Assembly (NCBI RefSeq): GCF_014356525.2
Contig: NC_052511.1
Location: 28,624,639-28,688,638 of the forward strand
Length of the DNA stretch: 64,000 nt
DNA from: Nilaparvata lugens
Taxonomy: Eukaryota; Arthropoda; Insecta; Hemiptera; Delphacidae
Direction of reading: 5' to 3'
Positions 11,063-23,160 of this stretch are shown here, in pieces. Made by a program: the position numbers and the translations under genes. The notes beneath the pieces were generated by a model, which was given only the letters and a program-made list of their open reading frames with translations, ran no database searches and was not told the origin of the DNA. Position 1 is the stretch's first letter. The number at the start of each line of letters is the position of its first letter.

Positions 11063-12791
11063 TGGCCTCTTTCACACGATAGGAGACGTGCAACTTGAAC
11101 ACTGAACAGTGTTCTCGTTTTTTTGTCGAAGTACATTGAGTCAAATCGTGTCTTTCACATGGTGACTCCTATCCAGGAACCTCGTTTTGTCACGTCTTTT
11201 CCCCTCGAGGCAAGCAGAGGCAAGATCTAACAACTACGCCGCCGTTTCCACAAAGTATGACTCATCACTTTTTTCTCAAAGTCTAACTTCCTTAAAAATA
11301 TAGATAGAAGATTTCTGATTTCGGATTTGGATTCAGCGACCCCAAATTCTTTAAAGCGTAAGTCCCGTTTTCGAAAATATCCGAAAACAAGGAAGTTATG
11401 GCTGTTTTTAATAAAGCTTTCTATTATCATATAATTATACGGTAAAAACGAACAGGTACTGTACTATACAGTACGTAAGTACTCTAGCTATTATAATACA
11501 ACTTACACTGTATTCGTGTAGGAAATTTGGTAGGTTATTTATCTTGATTTCTGGAAATACCCCAAAATAAGGGAGTAAGATAACTTTGAAAAACCAAAGT
11601 TTTCCTGCCGATTGAAGAAACATTAAAAATTAGTCTACAAGACATATTATGTCTTAGAATAAAAACGTGTAACAAATATCAGATCACTATTCAAGCTATC
11701 AAGCTTTTCATAAATTTCATAAGTTTGTGTCGACGGTATATGACATAAAAGGCAAATGCTCGCGCTTGGTCCATAGTTCTACGACTGAGGAATGAGGATT
11801 TAGGTCAGCAACTAAAATCGACAAGCCATGATTGTCAATCTTACTCATGATACAAAGCTTTGTACTATGATACATGGTTTTCATTCCGTATCATTCTTTA
11901 ATAAAAATAAAACAAGATTCCGGTTTCAAAAGCATCAAAGTCGCCAGGCTGGTCTGAGCTATTCATGACTTTTTTTCAGTATGCATTATCAACTCAGCAG
12001 TTCTAATACACAGACATCACTACTTGGAATGCCATGACATTTTCTATTCTTTCAATTCCTATTATTACCATAGATCGATTCAGATCAGCACAATGTTTAT
12101 ACTGTATGTTCATAATAGATTTTTCTGATTGTAAAAAGAATAGTCAATAATTGCTGAGAATTTAAAGTGATATTCAACGATTTGAACCTGATAAATTGGA
12201 TTGTTGAATGACAATTGAAATTCAGTGAATTTTACTGTACAACATTCCTTTTCCTCCTATTTTATTGGGTGATGAGTGGAGATGATTTATGATTTCATAT
12301 TTGGATTCATCTTTTCATAGTTCAATATTTTTTTGGAAAACTAGAACTTTTAAAAATTAAAAATGTTTATGTATAAACTTCTCAGGTGTTCAAAAACTTC
12401 TTAAAACCTTTGCCTGTCCCTTTGTGAGGCAGGAGTATTATTATCTTAGTATGTACTATATAATCATATGATAATGGAAAGCTATATTAAAAACAGCTAT
12501 AACTCCCTTGTTTTCGGGTATTTTTGAAAATGGGACTTACGCTTTAAAGAATTTGGGGTCGCTGAATCCAAATCCGAAATCAGAAATCTTCTATCTATAT
12601 TTTTAAGGAAGTTAGACTTTGAGAAAAAGTGATGAGTCATAGGTTTGAGCAAACGTCGGCATAGTTGTTAGATCTGTCGGCTTATTCGTAAGATCCCCAT
12701 GTGAAAGTACAGGAGAGCTGCAAAATATGAAATATGATCTTCTGTAATATGATATTCCAGGAGCGAGGTCTCTGCCGTGTGAAACTGGCCA
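11063..12791. mobile_element. Non-autonomous TIR element, 1.73 kb
   Basis: The outer ends share TGGCCNNTTTCACACG in inverted orientation. Further in, a repeat of about 200 bp (11240-11440) is repeated inverted at 12455-12650 with few differences. The interior has no transposase that I can see. The superfamily is not clear; the target duplication could not be fixed. Confidence 0.7.
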
Positions 12792-12811
12792 ATGAGTAGA
12801 CAATGCAGTGT

Positions 12812-12831
12812 ATAATAATAATAATAATAAT
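12812..12831. repeat. (TAA)n microsatellite
   Basis: Short TAA array. On the minus strand it reads as a TTA repeat, which is often the 3' tail of insect LINEs; it could mark an older 3' end of the element read from 13139. Confidence 0.7.
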
Positions 12832-13138
12832 GGACTTTTCTAGGAATAGAAGACTGATGTGAGAGTGAGTGCGCGTGTCAATTGTGATAGTGGTGCTACT
12901 GAAGTAATGAACTTCTTTCTCTAGAAAGAGAAGACTGATGTGTGAGAGAGCGCATCGATTGAGAGAGAGTAGAGCTATGAAGACCGATGTTTTTGAGCCA
13001 GCATGCTTTTTGACCCCGTTCCCCATCTCATCAGTTAAATTTACCTAGTACTACACTTTTTGAACAGCCTTCCTAGACATGCCTCTTAAATTATTTCACT
13101 ACACTTTTATTCAATATACTTTAATCACTCCACTAGCA

Positions 13139-14433
13139 CTACACCAACTCGAAGGGCTTTGTTCTCTTCAACCTCCTAGTGAGTTCAGTGTTGTCTAGTA
13201 GTTGGATGACTTCGGTGTTGTCGTGTTGATGAAGACGTGACTCATGATGGGCTGCCAATCGTCTTATCTCACAGGTCACATAGGGGATGTGCAGATCTCG
13301 GTGCAAATCGCTGTTCCTTATGTACCAGGGCGCATTCACCATGTTCCGCAGTACTTTGTTTTGGAATGTTTGAATCTGACTGATGTTAGAAGTTCTAGAG
13401 CAGCCCCAAAGCTGAATTCCATACGTCCAGACAGGTTTTAGAATTTGTTTGTAAATCAATAACTTGTTGTCCAATGAGAGTTGTGATTGATGCCCCACAG
13501 GCAATAGATTTTACTGTATTTGAGTCCTAGCTCGCTCCTTTTCATCTTGATATGCTCTTTCCATTTCAACTTGGTGTCAAGAGTCATTCCAAGGTATTTT
13601 GCTGTGTTGCTGTGTGGTACTACATTCCCATTCAGATTTATTCGAATCGGTTCAATGATAATTTTGTTTGTGAAGTTGATATGAATAGACTTCATCTCAT
13701 TTAATCGAATTCTCCATTTTTTGGTCCAGTCACTGAATCTGTTGCTAGCATTCTGTAGTTTTGTGGCTGCTTCTTGTACTGTTTCCCCTTCTGCCAGTAT
13801 TGCAGTATCATCAGCAAAAGTAGCTATTGTCACTGCATCCAATTCAGGAAGATCGCTTGTGTACAGCACATAAAGAACTGGTCCAAGAACACTACCCTGT
13901 GAAACTCCAGCCCTTATTTCCTTCAATTCGGAGACGTCGGCACCTTGTTTCACTCTGAATAATCTGTTGTTGATGTATGATTTTGAAAGTTTTACAAGTT
14001 GAGTGGGGAGAATTTTATGAAGTTTAATGATCAGTCCTTCATACCACACTTTGTCAAATGCCTGTGCCACATCAAGGAAGATTGCTGAACATATCGATTT
14101 TTTCTCTAATGACTACTCTATTACATTAGTGATTCTATGTACTTGGTCCAGGGTTGAGTGCTTCTGCCCGAAACCAAATTGATAGGCTGGTATAAGATTC
14201 CTGCTACTTATGATGGGAGTCAATCTCTTCATTAGCAATTTCTCAAAAAGCTTTGAAATTACAGGTAGAAGAGATATTGGGCGGTATGATTTTGCTTCTT
14301 GAGGACATTTCCCAGGCTTTTGCAACATAATGACTTCTGCCACCTTCCAGATTGTAGGAAAATGCTGTAATCGGAGTGATGCATTGAATAAGTATGTTAG
14401 CATGACAATACCTTTCCTTGGAAGTTTCTTCAA
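13139..14433 (-). pseudogene. Jockey LINE ORF2: reverse transcriptase half
   Basis: Reading from high to low coordinates: KSYRPISLLPVISKLFEKLL (RT block 1-2), AFDKVWYEGL, SQGSVLGPVLY, FADDTAIL catalytic box (near 13800), KYLGMTLDTKLKW, then thumb KPVWTYGIQLWG. Breaks at about 14110 and 13456-13504 and a stop around 14440-14600 separate it from the endonuclease part. The catalytic FADD is intact. The protein ends FELV near 13139. Confidence 0.85.
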
Positions 14434-14601
14434 GATTTCAACTGTAATCAGATCAAACCCAGGTGCTTTTTTGGTATTCAGATTATATTTTATTTCTTCT
14501 TGAACCTCATTTATAGAAACTGGATCAATCTCTATATCTAAATCATCTATTATATCTTCTTCAGGATCAATTTCAGATTGAATGTTGTTTGGCTGGAAGA
14601 T

Positions 14602-15771
14602 TTATTCTAGATGATTAGCAAATAAATCCGCCTTTTCTCTGTTATTTCTTGCCCAAGTACCATCTGGTTTTCTAATTGGAGGGGATTGTAATATTGGCCG
14701 CTTAATTCTTTTTGTTGCTTTCCATAATGAATAATCTGTACTGGCATCAGCTGTCAAATTTTGAAGGTAGTTATTAATAGATTCCTCAGTTAGTTTCCTT
14801 ATCTCTCTTCTCAATTGTTGTGTTTTGTTATTCAAGATATTTTTGTCACCAGGATCACGAGTTTGTTGCCATCTTCTTCTTGCCCTTCGTTTTTCTAAAA
14901 CAAGTTGTCGAATCTCCAGAGGGTAATTGCATCCTTTTGTTTTCCTGGTATATTGTCTGGTGTTTTTCCAGGCTGATTTCTGGATTTGCCACATGAAATT
15001 TTCTGCGGCTTCATCTAGCTGCTCAGTTGTTCTAAGTGGAATATTCAAGTTGATTTCATTCTCCAAATCCACTTTAAAAGCTTCCCAGCCTGTTGTTCTG
15101 TTGACTAACATTGGTCTGTCTTCTTTCTTTATTATTCGTTCACTAAGTGTGAGAATTACAGCTGAATGATCAGAATCCAGGTCAAAGCTCTCTTCAATGT
15201 CGATAAAATTACTGGATATTCTCTTTGTTATGAAGAAATCTAGAAGATCTGGAGTTTTATTCAAATCTGTTGGCCAATACGTAGGTGTCCCTGTTGAATG
15301 GAATTCGCAGCCCAGCTCCTGGATAGCCTCTCTGAGTTCTTTTCCTTTGGTAGTCGTGAGTCTTGAACCCAAATCCTTATGCTTAGCATTAAAATCTCCA
15401 CCCACTATGAATCTATCTCCAAGCTGATGAAAAATATTTGTATAATCATTTTTCTTTAAATTGTAACGTGGTGGAAAATATGCAGCTCCAACAAGTATTT
15501 TCTGGTTGATGGACTCTATTCCAACTACAGTTAGCTGTATTTCATTACTTTGAATACTGAAGTCTTCATAGTGTTTAATACTCTCCTTCACTATTACAGC
15601 ACTTCCACCTCTTGCCTGATTTTGAGGATGAATAGTTTCGTAAACATTATATCCATTGATTTTGAAGTGAGTCTGCTCAGTTGAATGGGTTTCAGAGATG
15701 AGGCAAACATCTATATTTCGTGTCTTTAGAAATATTTCTATTTCTTGTTTTCTATTATTATTGATATTCAA
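14602..15771 (-). pseudogene. Jockey LINE ORF2: apurinic-type endonuclease and linker
   Basis: 389 residues that begin inside the endonuclease: CLISETH, RGGSAVIV, VGGDFNAKH, then LDSDHSAVIL with the catalytic SDH. The usual first block (WN-N) is missing, cut off by an inserted LINE tail at 15772. A basic linker (KRRARRRWQQTRD) follows and leads to the RT part after a stop at 14602. Confidence 0.85.
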
Positions 15772-16415
15772 TTCAATTCAATAATTCTTTATTGAGGTAT
15801 TCAGCACACAATGACTAATGATTAGAACAAATTTTTTGATCTAGGCTAAACTACATGAATAACTATAGTTGCAAGACTAAATCGATAGACATACAGAAGA
15901 ATCCAATAATCAACAAAGTCTTGAAGGTCTTATTTTGCAAAACGTAAATTAAATAAGTAACATGATTAAAAAAAAATACAAACCTCCATTAGAAAAAATA
16001 AATAAAAATAAACATGTAATGAATAGCCTACACAATACCCAATCAAAGTGCTCTGACCCAGCAATAAAGGTATAGTCCCACATGAGTCATAGACTTGTGT
16101 GTGGGACGAGTACCGTCATATACTAAGTAATTTGAAATAGAAAGTGTCAAATGAAAAATTCAAAAATGAAAAGAAAAAATAAAAAGTTTTGAGCAAAGAA
16201 CAGCGGCAATGAAAGGAGATAAATAAGAATCAAGGTAGGTACATAAAAGGCAAGTCATTTATATTATAGTTTTGCAGATGGCAAACATTTTTCCTGATTC
16301 CAAAGCTAGGGGACTTCTTAAACGGTATGTCTGACTTACTCTTTTATAAATTAAGAGTACAAAGGCTCCAGCAGATGTTCAGAGTTATAGGCACCAGTCT
16401 CGTATAACCAATTAC
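15772..16415 (-). mobile_element. 5'-truncated LINE tail inserted between ORF1 and ORF2
   Basis: The minus-strand sequence ends with AATAAAGAATTATTGAATTG, a LINE 3' end, exactly where ORF2 begins abnormally. Its upstream side replaces the C-terminus of ORF1 (a short coding end finishing at 16351), so the zinc knuckles of ORF1 and the first residues of ORF2 are lost. No full ORF. Confidence 0.65.
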
Positions 16416-17445
16416 AAATAATTTTATTACTTCTAATTGATTCAATTTTCACTTTCATGTAGCAAATATGTTTAATTTCAAATATTCTTTTTGTATCTTC
16501 TGTATTCTTGAATGTTAACATGAACATTGGAAGTCTGATAATGTGTTCTTTTCCATCCTTCTTCACTTTTTTCATTTTGTTGACAGCACTGATTATTTGA
16601 AAGCCTCTGCTTAGAAGATCGTTCTTTATATCCTCTGGATCGCATGATGGATGGAGCTCTTTAGCCATGACAAGAATTGGACGAGTTTGTTTATTTTCGT
16701 ACGTGTGCCATTCATATTTAGCTTCATTCAACATCTTAGTTAAATCTCTGTATTCTTGTTCAGTTTCAACATTCAATTTTAGCTGGTTGTTCATCATGTT
16801 GGCACTGAAATTGAGATTTTTCGATTTCAATGCCTCTTTAATTTTCGAATACTCTTGTATATTGCTTAATATGACTGGTGGTGGCTTGTTTTTCTTTTCT
16901 GTCGGTTTCATACTTGTAGAATCAGTTGCAGGCCTTATTTTTTCTGGTGAGTCACGGATTTTTCTCTTCTTTTGTTTAGGGAGAATCCATGCAGTCTCTG
17001 ATGCTACCATTTTCTCTTCTTCCTCCCAATTCGGTGGTGAATAACTTTTATTGCTACTTCTAGAAGAGGCTGGTTGCATTGTATGTGAAGCTGAAGATTG
17101 AAGATTCTGTGTGGTTGTAGATGCTGATGAAAACATCTCTTTCAGCTGATTAATCTCCAACCGTGCTCTCTCCAACTCCTTTTCCAGCTTATGTATTCTT
17201 TCTCTCTCTTCACTCTGTTGGAAAGTGACTTCTTTCCATGCATTGTACAAAAACTGCTCCGTTGCAGTTTTTAGTTGATTCGTTTTTAGAAACGATTCTG
17301 GGGAAGTGTTGACGTTTCCAATCATTGACGCTGGTTCAACGCTCCTAGCCGGTGTTAGTTGACTCATAGTTGCGTCGTCCTCTGTTTCCTCCTCCTCTTC
17401 CAACTCTGGCAGTAGGAAGGTCGGCAGTCTTTTGGGAGTCGACAT
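16351..17445 (-). pseudogene. Jockey LINE ORF1 (Gag-like)
   Basis: 364 residues. The N-terminus is acidic; a coiled coil follows (about residues 75-105, ERERIHKLEKELERARLEIN), then a Ser-rich linker, a basic stretch (KQKKRKIRD) and a PRE_C2HC-type domain (about 190-330). The CCHC knuckles that normally follow are absent because another LINE tail has replaced the C-terminus after about residue 340. ORF1 proteins of this clade bind the element's RNA. Confidence 0.8.
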
Positions 17446-17648
17446 TCCTCACATTCTTTACATTCCTTAGCCGGACTAGATAGTAATTCAGCACAGAACT
17501 GATTTTTCGGCGCAGGGCACTGAACTCACGCACAACAATAAAAACACTGAACTCAGCACTTTAACTATTGCATACACTATTTCAACTACTCTCACTAAAA
17601 AAACTACGTCTGCTTGCTACGACTGCTCGATCGATACTAGCTTTCGAC

Positions 17649-20021
17649 TGAGTATAAATTCTAAAAGTTTCATCATAAAGTGTTCAAAACTGATAATATC
17701 TGGAATGAACACCTTCAAAATGAGAAAATTCACAAACAGTGGTGATCCTAAGGGTGAAGTCATCTGATTTCTCTCTGACAATGTTCACAAGTTTTTATCA
17801 ATATTATAACATTCTACAATGATATGAATTTTTCAATAACTTGCATTATTTTCTATACCAGAAATCCTGAATAAAATAACAAGAAGTTTATGTTTCAGCC
17901 TATTTCCAGTATAGTTTTCAGTGTGCTTTCCAGTTAATTGGCATGATACCAACTTTCTCAACTTTGGCTAGTAGAGTAGTGTTCGCGTTCATTATCATGA
18001 AATTTACCTTGATTGAGTACTTGAACATGTTATTGGTGTATGGAGAGTGTGGATGCAATTCACAAATTGCATGATATGATATGATATGAGTGTCAGCTGT
18101 GCTGAAAAATAAGTTCTATTTTTCTGGCTCCAAATTTTGTAAAATTACGTGAAAATGTTTCAATTATTAGTGATTTGAGTGTGATATTTTTGTTTTCTAT
18201 CCAGTTTCTCAACCTTCAAAATTCAAAATTCTTAGTTCCTGTTGTTTTTGAGTGAAAAAGGACTAAATTTCAGAAAAGTGGAATCATAACCTCATTTCGG
18301 ACTTTTAAAATAATATTATCTAAATTTGGGAGAGAAATAGTACAAGGAGTATCCTTAGTTTTTCTCTCCCATTCAGTGCTTTATTGTAAAAATTATAATA
18401 ATAATAAATAATAAATAATAAATTCAAGAGAGGCAGAGAGAGTATATAAGAGACGTTTTCCTAGCTGAAAACACCCATTTCATAACACGTTTTTAAGATT
18501 GACAAATGTCAAAATCGTTAGGGTCTAGGATCCGTTTCAAGGTACGAGAGGCCCGTCTTAATTTCTGAACCATTTGAGAATCTTATTCTAAAGTATTTCG
18601 AGCAGAATCCTTGATCCAGTATCCGGTGGGCAGCTGGGATGTTGGATGTTTCAAGAATGATAGTTCAAAGAATATTGTAGAAGAATAACTTTCGACTATT
18701 TCATGTTCAGTTCAAGAGTTGAATGAACCTGATACTGCTTCAAGGATGCCGTTTTGCCGTTGGATCTTAGCACAATATTGTGTTTCAAACATTATATGGA
18801 CAGATCACAAATAAAAGTACGTTCACAAGAACTGGTGCTGTGAATTTCCTCAAAACACATACTTGGACCTTTCATTTTCCCTGCAAGAATAAATGGTGAA
18901 GAGTTTATGGACTTTCTGGTCAATGAGCTTCACAAGTTGATGGAAGACGTGACTCTCAATTTTATGCAGAATATGTGGCTCTAGTTGGATGGCTGCTTCC
19001 CTCTATATGCTAAAAACGTCCATGGGTGGCTTGATAACAATTAACCTTGGCGGTGGATTGGCCGAGGTGGACCCGTAAGTTGGCCACCACGCTCACCTGA
19101 TCTTACTCCAATAGACTTCCATTTTTGGGGGATTGTGAAAAGTAAAGTTTCCAGAGAACCTGTAGAGACCAGGGAGGAACTGATTCTCAGAATTCGATTG
19201 ACGTTTAAAGTAATGAAGACACGGCCCAACGAAGTGAGAAGGGCAACTCGAAGCTTGATAAACGGCAGCAGAAGTTGCATAAAAAGAAATGGAGGCTATT
19301 TTGAATTCCTGTAAGCAGTGTGCATGATATGCAACTTGATTACCATCAGTTTTTTAATTCTGTCATTCATGTACTTTGAATTATTATTCTATGAATAAAT
19401 TTTGTTGGATCTTGTAAAAGTGTATGATTAATATTTTATATAGGATTTAGGCTATATGCTACAGAAAATAATGCAATAATCAGGTGATTTCACTCTTAGG
19501 ATCGTCACTTGATGAATGCTGTTTGTGAATTTCCTCATTTTGAAGGTGTTAATTCCAGGTATTATCAGTTTTGAACACTTTATCATGGAACTTGCCTTTT
19601 CGAATTTATACTCATTCGAAAGCTTATTAAATGGAGAAGTTTTTGAAACTACTATAATTATCCGGAGAAAAATCGAGAAAAAACGGTTTGAAATTTGACT
19701 TTGAATTTGAAGAATAGCATTTTTTCAAGTTTAAGCCCTAATAAAAAACTACAAAATATCTAACAACAAATAGAATTACATTAATCTTGTTTGAAATGTT
19801 TTTCTCTTTCCAACAATACCCTTGGAATCGAAATTCGACCAGTAGTTTTCGACTTATTGAGTATTTAATGACCGGAAGTGGGCATATTCGGAAAATATCG
19901 AAAAATCGATATATCTCGAAAACTAAGGTCGATAGGAAAAACGTTTACTGAACATTTTTTGTCAGAAATGTCGAGTAGAATCTATGGTCAACGGCTGTTA
20001 CAACCTTGGTGGGACACCCTG
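17649..20021 (+). mobile_element. Mariner-like element, body and right terminal repeat
   Basis: The sequence resumes after the Jockey insertion with the inner part of the left terminal repeat (17649-17770), which is repeated inverted at 19481-19600. With the left outer part (7300-7715) the terminal repeats are about 540 bp each. Outer ends are GGTGGGACACCCTG type with TA target duplications (7298-7299 and 20022-20023). The middle holds a decayed transposase. Without the LINE the element would be about 2.8 kb. Confidence 0.85.
18867..19314 (+). pseudogene. Mariner-like transposase remnant (DDE/D C-terminal half)
   Basis: One plus-strand frame, broken by a TAG and a TAA, reads a decayed LDGC block (first catalytic region), then WIGRGGPVSWPPRSPDLTP and DFHFWG, the diagnostic C-terminal blocks of IS630/Tc1/mariner-type transposases, ending NGGYFEFL before TAA at 19312-19314. 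The N-terminal DNA-binding half is not recognisable. Confidence 0.8.
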
Positions 20022-20023
20022 TA

Positions 20024-21300
20024 TATTTAGTTCTATCATTGTTGATTGCTAATTTATTTTATTCAAACCAGGCTGTGGATAACTGTATACTTTCCATAAC
20101 ATTGACTCAACATTGTCCCGCTTTTTTGGAAACACATTAAAGTTGTGTCATCTGCATTTAAAATGGGAAGACACTTAGGAATAATACTACAATGAAAATC
20201 ATTCATGAATATCAAGAAGAGAAATGGTTCTAATATTGACCCTTGTGGTACTCCTGCCACTACCTTTAGAGCTTCTGACTTCTTATTTTTGACTACTACG
20301 ATTTGTTTTCTATTTTCTAAGTATGACATGATTACTTTCAACTTTCAGCTCGCTACCTAATACACCGTAATAGCGCAATTTATTCTCCAGGATAGTGAGT
20401 GAAATGCATTCAAATGCTTTCAGTAAATCTATTAGGCAAACACCTGTTATGAACTTTTTCTCGAAAGCATCCAATATCTTATTTACAATGGTCTCGACTG
20501 CAGTTATGGTGGAATGTTGTATGGTGGTCTATATCCATAATGATGTGAGTAGAGTAATTTATTGGAGTTGAAGTAATCATATAACTACTGTAAAAGCATG
20601 CAGGCTTCGATAATTTTACCAATAATAGGTACTAATGCTATTGGTCGATAGCTGTTAGCTTGCGTCTTATCACCTTTTTTGTAAATGGGACTAATTCTAC
20701 TAAGCTTCAAGCATTCTGGAAATTTTCCACTCATCAAAACCTGATTAATAAGAAATGTAAGTGGTATCAGTACACCCACAATAAAGCCTTTGACAATAAC
20801 ATTACTCAGGTCATAAACATCGCCTGATATAGAGGAACTTAAGTTTTTAACAATGTCAAGGACCAACTTTGGTTCAACCTTTTTCCATTTGAAGCTGTTA
20901 TGTTCAAAGTTCATAGGCATATTGAAGTTGTTTAATAAAACTGGATTATTTGCAGGAGTTCTACTACTAGTATTAATAGTAAATGATACACTTACAAAGT
21001 ATCGTTCAAAGCATTCACAGAAATGGGTGGTTCCTGCTCCTCATGTCTCACATTTGCTGATTCAGTTTTGATCATTATCCATGCCGCTTTACTTTGGTTT
21101 TTTGCCCTAGCTATACATTCATCATTGGTCTTTATTTTAGAATTGACAATTGCTTTTCTATAATCTCTTTTGAATTGTAAATAGTTTTGTTTGTCCTCAA
21201 TCTTATCACTATTCTTCCATCTATTATATAAATTAACTACCAGAATCGCATATTTGCAATTTGTGGTGTGTGCCATTTGTTACAGGATTTTTTCTTAGAC
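20024..21300 (-). mobile_element. Host LINE, 5' segment (reverse transcriptase core)
   Basis: Reading down the minus strand: a linker (YNRWKNSDKIEDKQNYLQ, 20992-21276), RT blocks SGKFPECLKLSRISPIYKKG and ANSYRPIALVPIIGKIIE (20585-20920), then SYLENRKQ, GVPQGSILEPFLF and a changed catalytic box NADDTTL (20063-20341). It ends WFE-NKLAINNDRTKY at the mariner border, and the protein continues at 7297. It is 5'-truncated, with several stops. Confidence 0.8.
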
Positions 21301-21965
21301 CTCTAATAGGCCTCTATAGATTCAGATATAAGTAAACTGAAATTTGCCTAGAACTAAGTAGTCTAACTAAATATGTTAATGGGGTATACATGTAGAGGGC
21401 ATGAATGGTATTAGTTTTAACTAGATAGTAGTGAGTAGCAAGTGGGTTCTTATTGTGGATTTGTCAGGTGATTGGGGTTTTATTTCACTCTTATTTTGTG
21501 TTGGCTGGGTGCTGCTCGTTCTCAGATATCATTTCATCATCTCTCTTGATTCATTCATTGAATCATCACAAATGGAAGCGTTTGTGCGGCATTGTTATTC
21601 ATCATCATCCCCTCATTATCACCTGGGCTTAAAATACTCGTAGAGAGTTGCCTTTCAAAATAAATAAATAAAATTGATTTTTTTTTTTTGCAGACAGTGT
21701 GCCTTGGGAGGAGGAGTGAGTCAATCATTGAAATTAAATTTCTAAAAAATGAAAATATAGAATGAAATGCTAACAGATTGGTGATATCTCTGCATGACGG
21801 GATAGGGGAAACCAGATTAACGAGCAAGAAGTGCATTAAAAAAATTGCTTATTTTTGAAGATTGATTTCTTATAGTCCTCAACAGCAAGATTTTTTTCAT
21901 ATTAAAATGGCTTCTTATAACTCCTTCAAGTAATATAATATTAAATTACTTCAAAAATAGCATAC

Positions 21966-22131
21966 CGCAGAAATATTGAGTCCTGGATAGGCTCCAGTGA
22001 GTGCGACCAGCGAGCGCAGAAAGAACTTGGCCGATTCTCTGGAGTGGTCCCACCAGCTGATCAGCAGTCTCACTTCGGCTCCGTTCTCGATTGCAGCAGT
22101 TTTCAGGGCATCATCTATCACTCCCCAGTAC
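21966..22131 (-). CDS. PLD3: PLD3 exon, core of second phosphatase-like repeat
   Basis: 166 nt. The first base completes Lys361, followed by residues 362-416, beginning YWGVIDDAL, then VRLLISWWDHS and SLVALTG, ending NISA. The block RLLISWWDHS matches the PLD3 segment before the second HKD motif. N413 is in an N-glycosylation sequon, consistent with a lumenal position. Acceptor gaag and donor gtatgc are usable; phases (2 in, 0 out) fit both neighbours. Confidence 0.95.
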
Positions 22132-22375
22132 CTTCAAATATAGAAAAAACGACTAATCAACATACAATATATTACGTGTATAAAAATGACAACTAGTTTC
22201 CAGCTCAGTGTAATATTAAATAAATTCAAATATGATACAGGAAACAGATATCTTTGAAAATGTGTATAATTTATATTTTTCAATTTTCATTTCTATGAAT
22301 GTCTGTTCCAATTCTCAACAATTTCTTGCTGGAATTTCTTGCCGACAAGTTACGACAGGATAGAATGCTATACGA

Positions 22376-22530
22376 ATGGCCGTTTCCACAGTTACCGATT
22401 GACGGCCAACAATAATTATTGTCTAGACATTCAGAATGTTTAGGGCGATTCTCAACTAATAGCTAATCTGGATGTCATGACGATAAATGTCGGTCGACAA
22501 TCGGTAACCGTGGAAGCGACAATTGGATGA
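22376..22530. repeat. Short foldback element
   Basis: CGTTTCCACAGTTACCGATTG near 22380 is repeated inverted near 22495-22525 (CAATCGGTAACCGTGGAAGCG). Looks like a MITE end pair. Confidence 0.55.
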
Positions 22531-22964
22531 TTAGCCTGTCATGTCATGACGGCGAGAAACAGGTGAGTTTGACGGCCATAGCAAAACAGTTTGATGTTCA
22601 TAAATATCTACAATAAAAAAATATATATATAAATCGAAATGACTATGGTATACTTTTACATATTTCCTTTCAAAAGTCTTTGAATTTTAGATTAAAATTT
22701 ATATACTGCCTATTCAATTTCTTTTGAATTAAAGTAAAAATATTTGAGTAAACAACTTATGTCCGCGCTCAGGGTTTTTCTTTGCGGATGCAATTTTCCT
22801 AAAAAATAATTGAAAACTTTTGTATATTGTAATGTAACAATGGATATAAATTTGATTTTGTTCAATACCAGAGGAGGCTTATCTTTTATTATAATTAAAA
22901 TCTTTGTAAAAAGTAAATTCGCATGGCTTTTGTTTGCTTTTGTTGGAGTCCTTTGCGGGAAGGT

Positions 22965-23160
22965 CTCACCTCGCCTGAATATATAATTTAAGCCTTACGA
23001 CTGTCATACTTCAGCCAGGACCGACAGTTTGACGTGCTCATCCGATAACACGGGAGTGGCCTGATTAAAAAACTTTTGGTAATGAGATGGTTTGAACCTG
23101 GGATCTCTATTTTACTAAACAAACATTCAAGAATGTCCTTCAAGCTCTGACACATGATTT
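22965..23160 (-). mobile_element. tRNA-type SINE, minus orientation
   Basis: A B-box-like GGTTCAAACC is on the minus strand at about 23090-23099. The body GGACCGACAGTTTGACGTGC resembles an insect SINE family with the motif GGACCGACGGTTTAACGTGCC. Boundaries are approximate. Confidence 0.5.

Larger units (their letters stand above)
7716..17638 (-). mobile_element. Jockey-type LINE inserted in the mariner terminal repeat (with nested insertions)
   Basis: It is flanked by the 10-bp direct repeat AGCTTTCGAC. The left edge is a T-run (poly-A tail on the minus strand), and the right edge is the 5' end ahead of ORF1. ORF1 (about 16415-17445) and ORF2 (13139-15771) lie in the right half. The long interval between the tail at 7716 and the ORF2 stop at 13139 holds further insertions: a hairpin at 7897-8216, a small TIR element at 10135-10330 and a TIR element at 11063-12791. 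The undisturbed right mariner arm (19610-19640) shows the empty site. Confidence 0.75.
1499..21965 (-). other. PLD3 giant intron, 20.5 kb, filled by nested transposons
   Basis: GT-AG intron between phase-0 exons. Nearly all of it is a nest. A LINE on the minus strand (21300 to about 2251) is interrupted by an LTR retrotransposon (2567-6817) and a mariner-like element (7300-20021). The mariner element is itself interrupted by a Jockey-type LINE (7716-17638). A further plus-strand LINE fragment lies at 1700-2250. The stretches 1499-1700 and 21300-21965 contain no feature I recognise. Confidence 0.85.
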
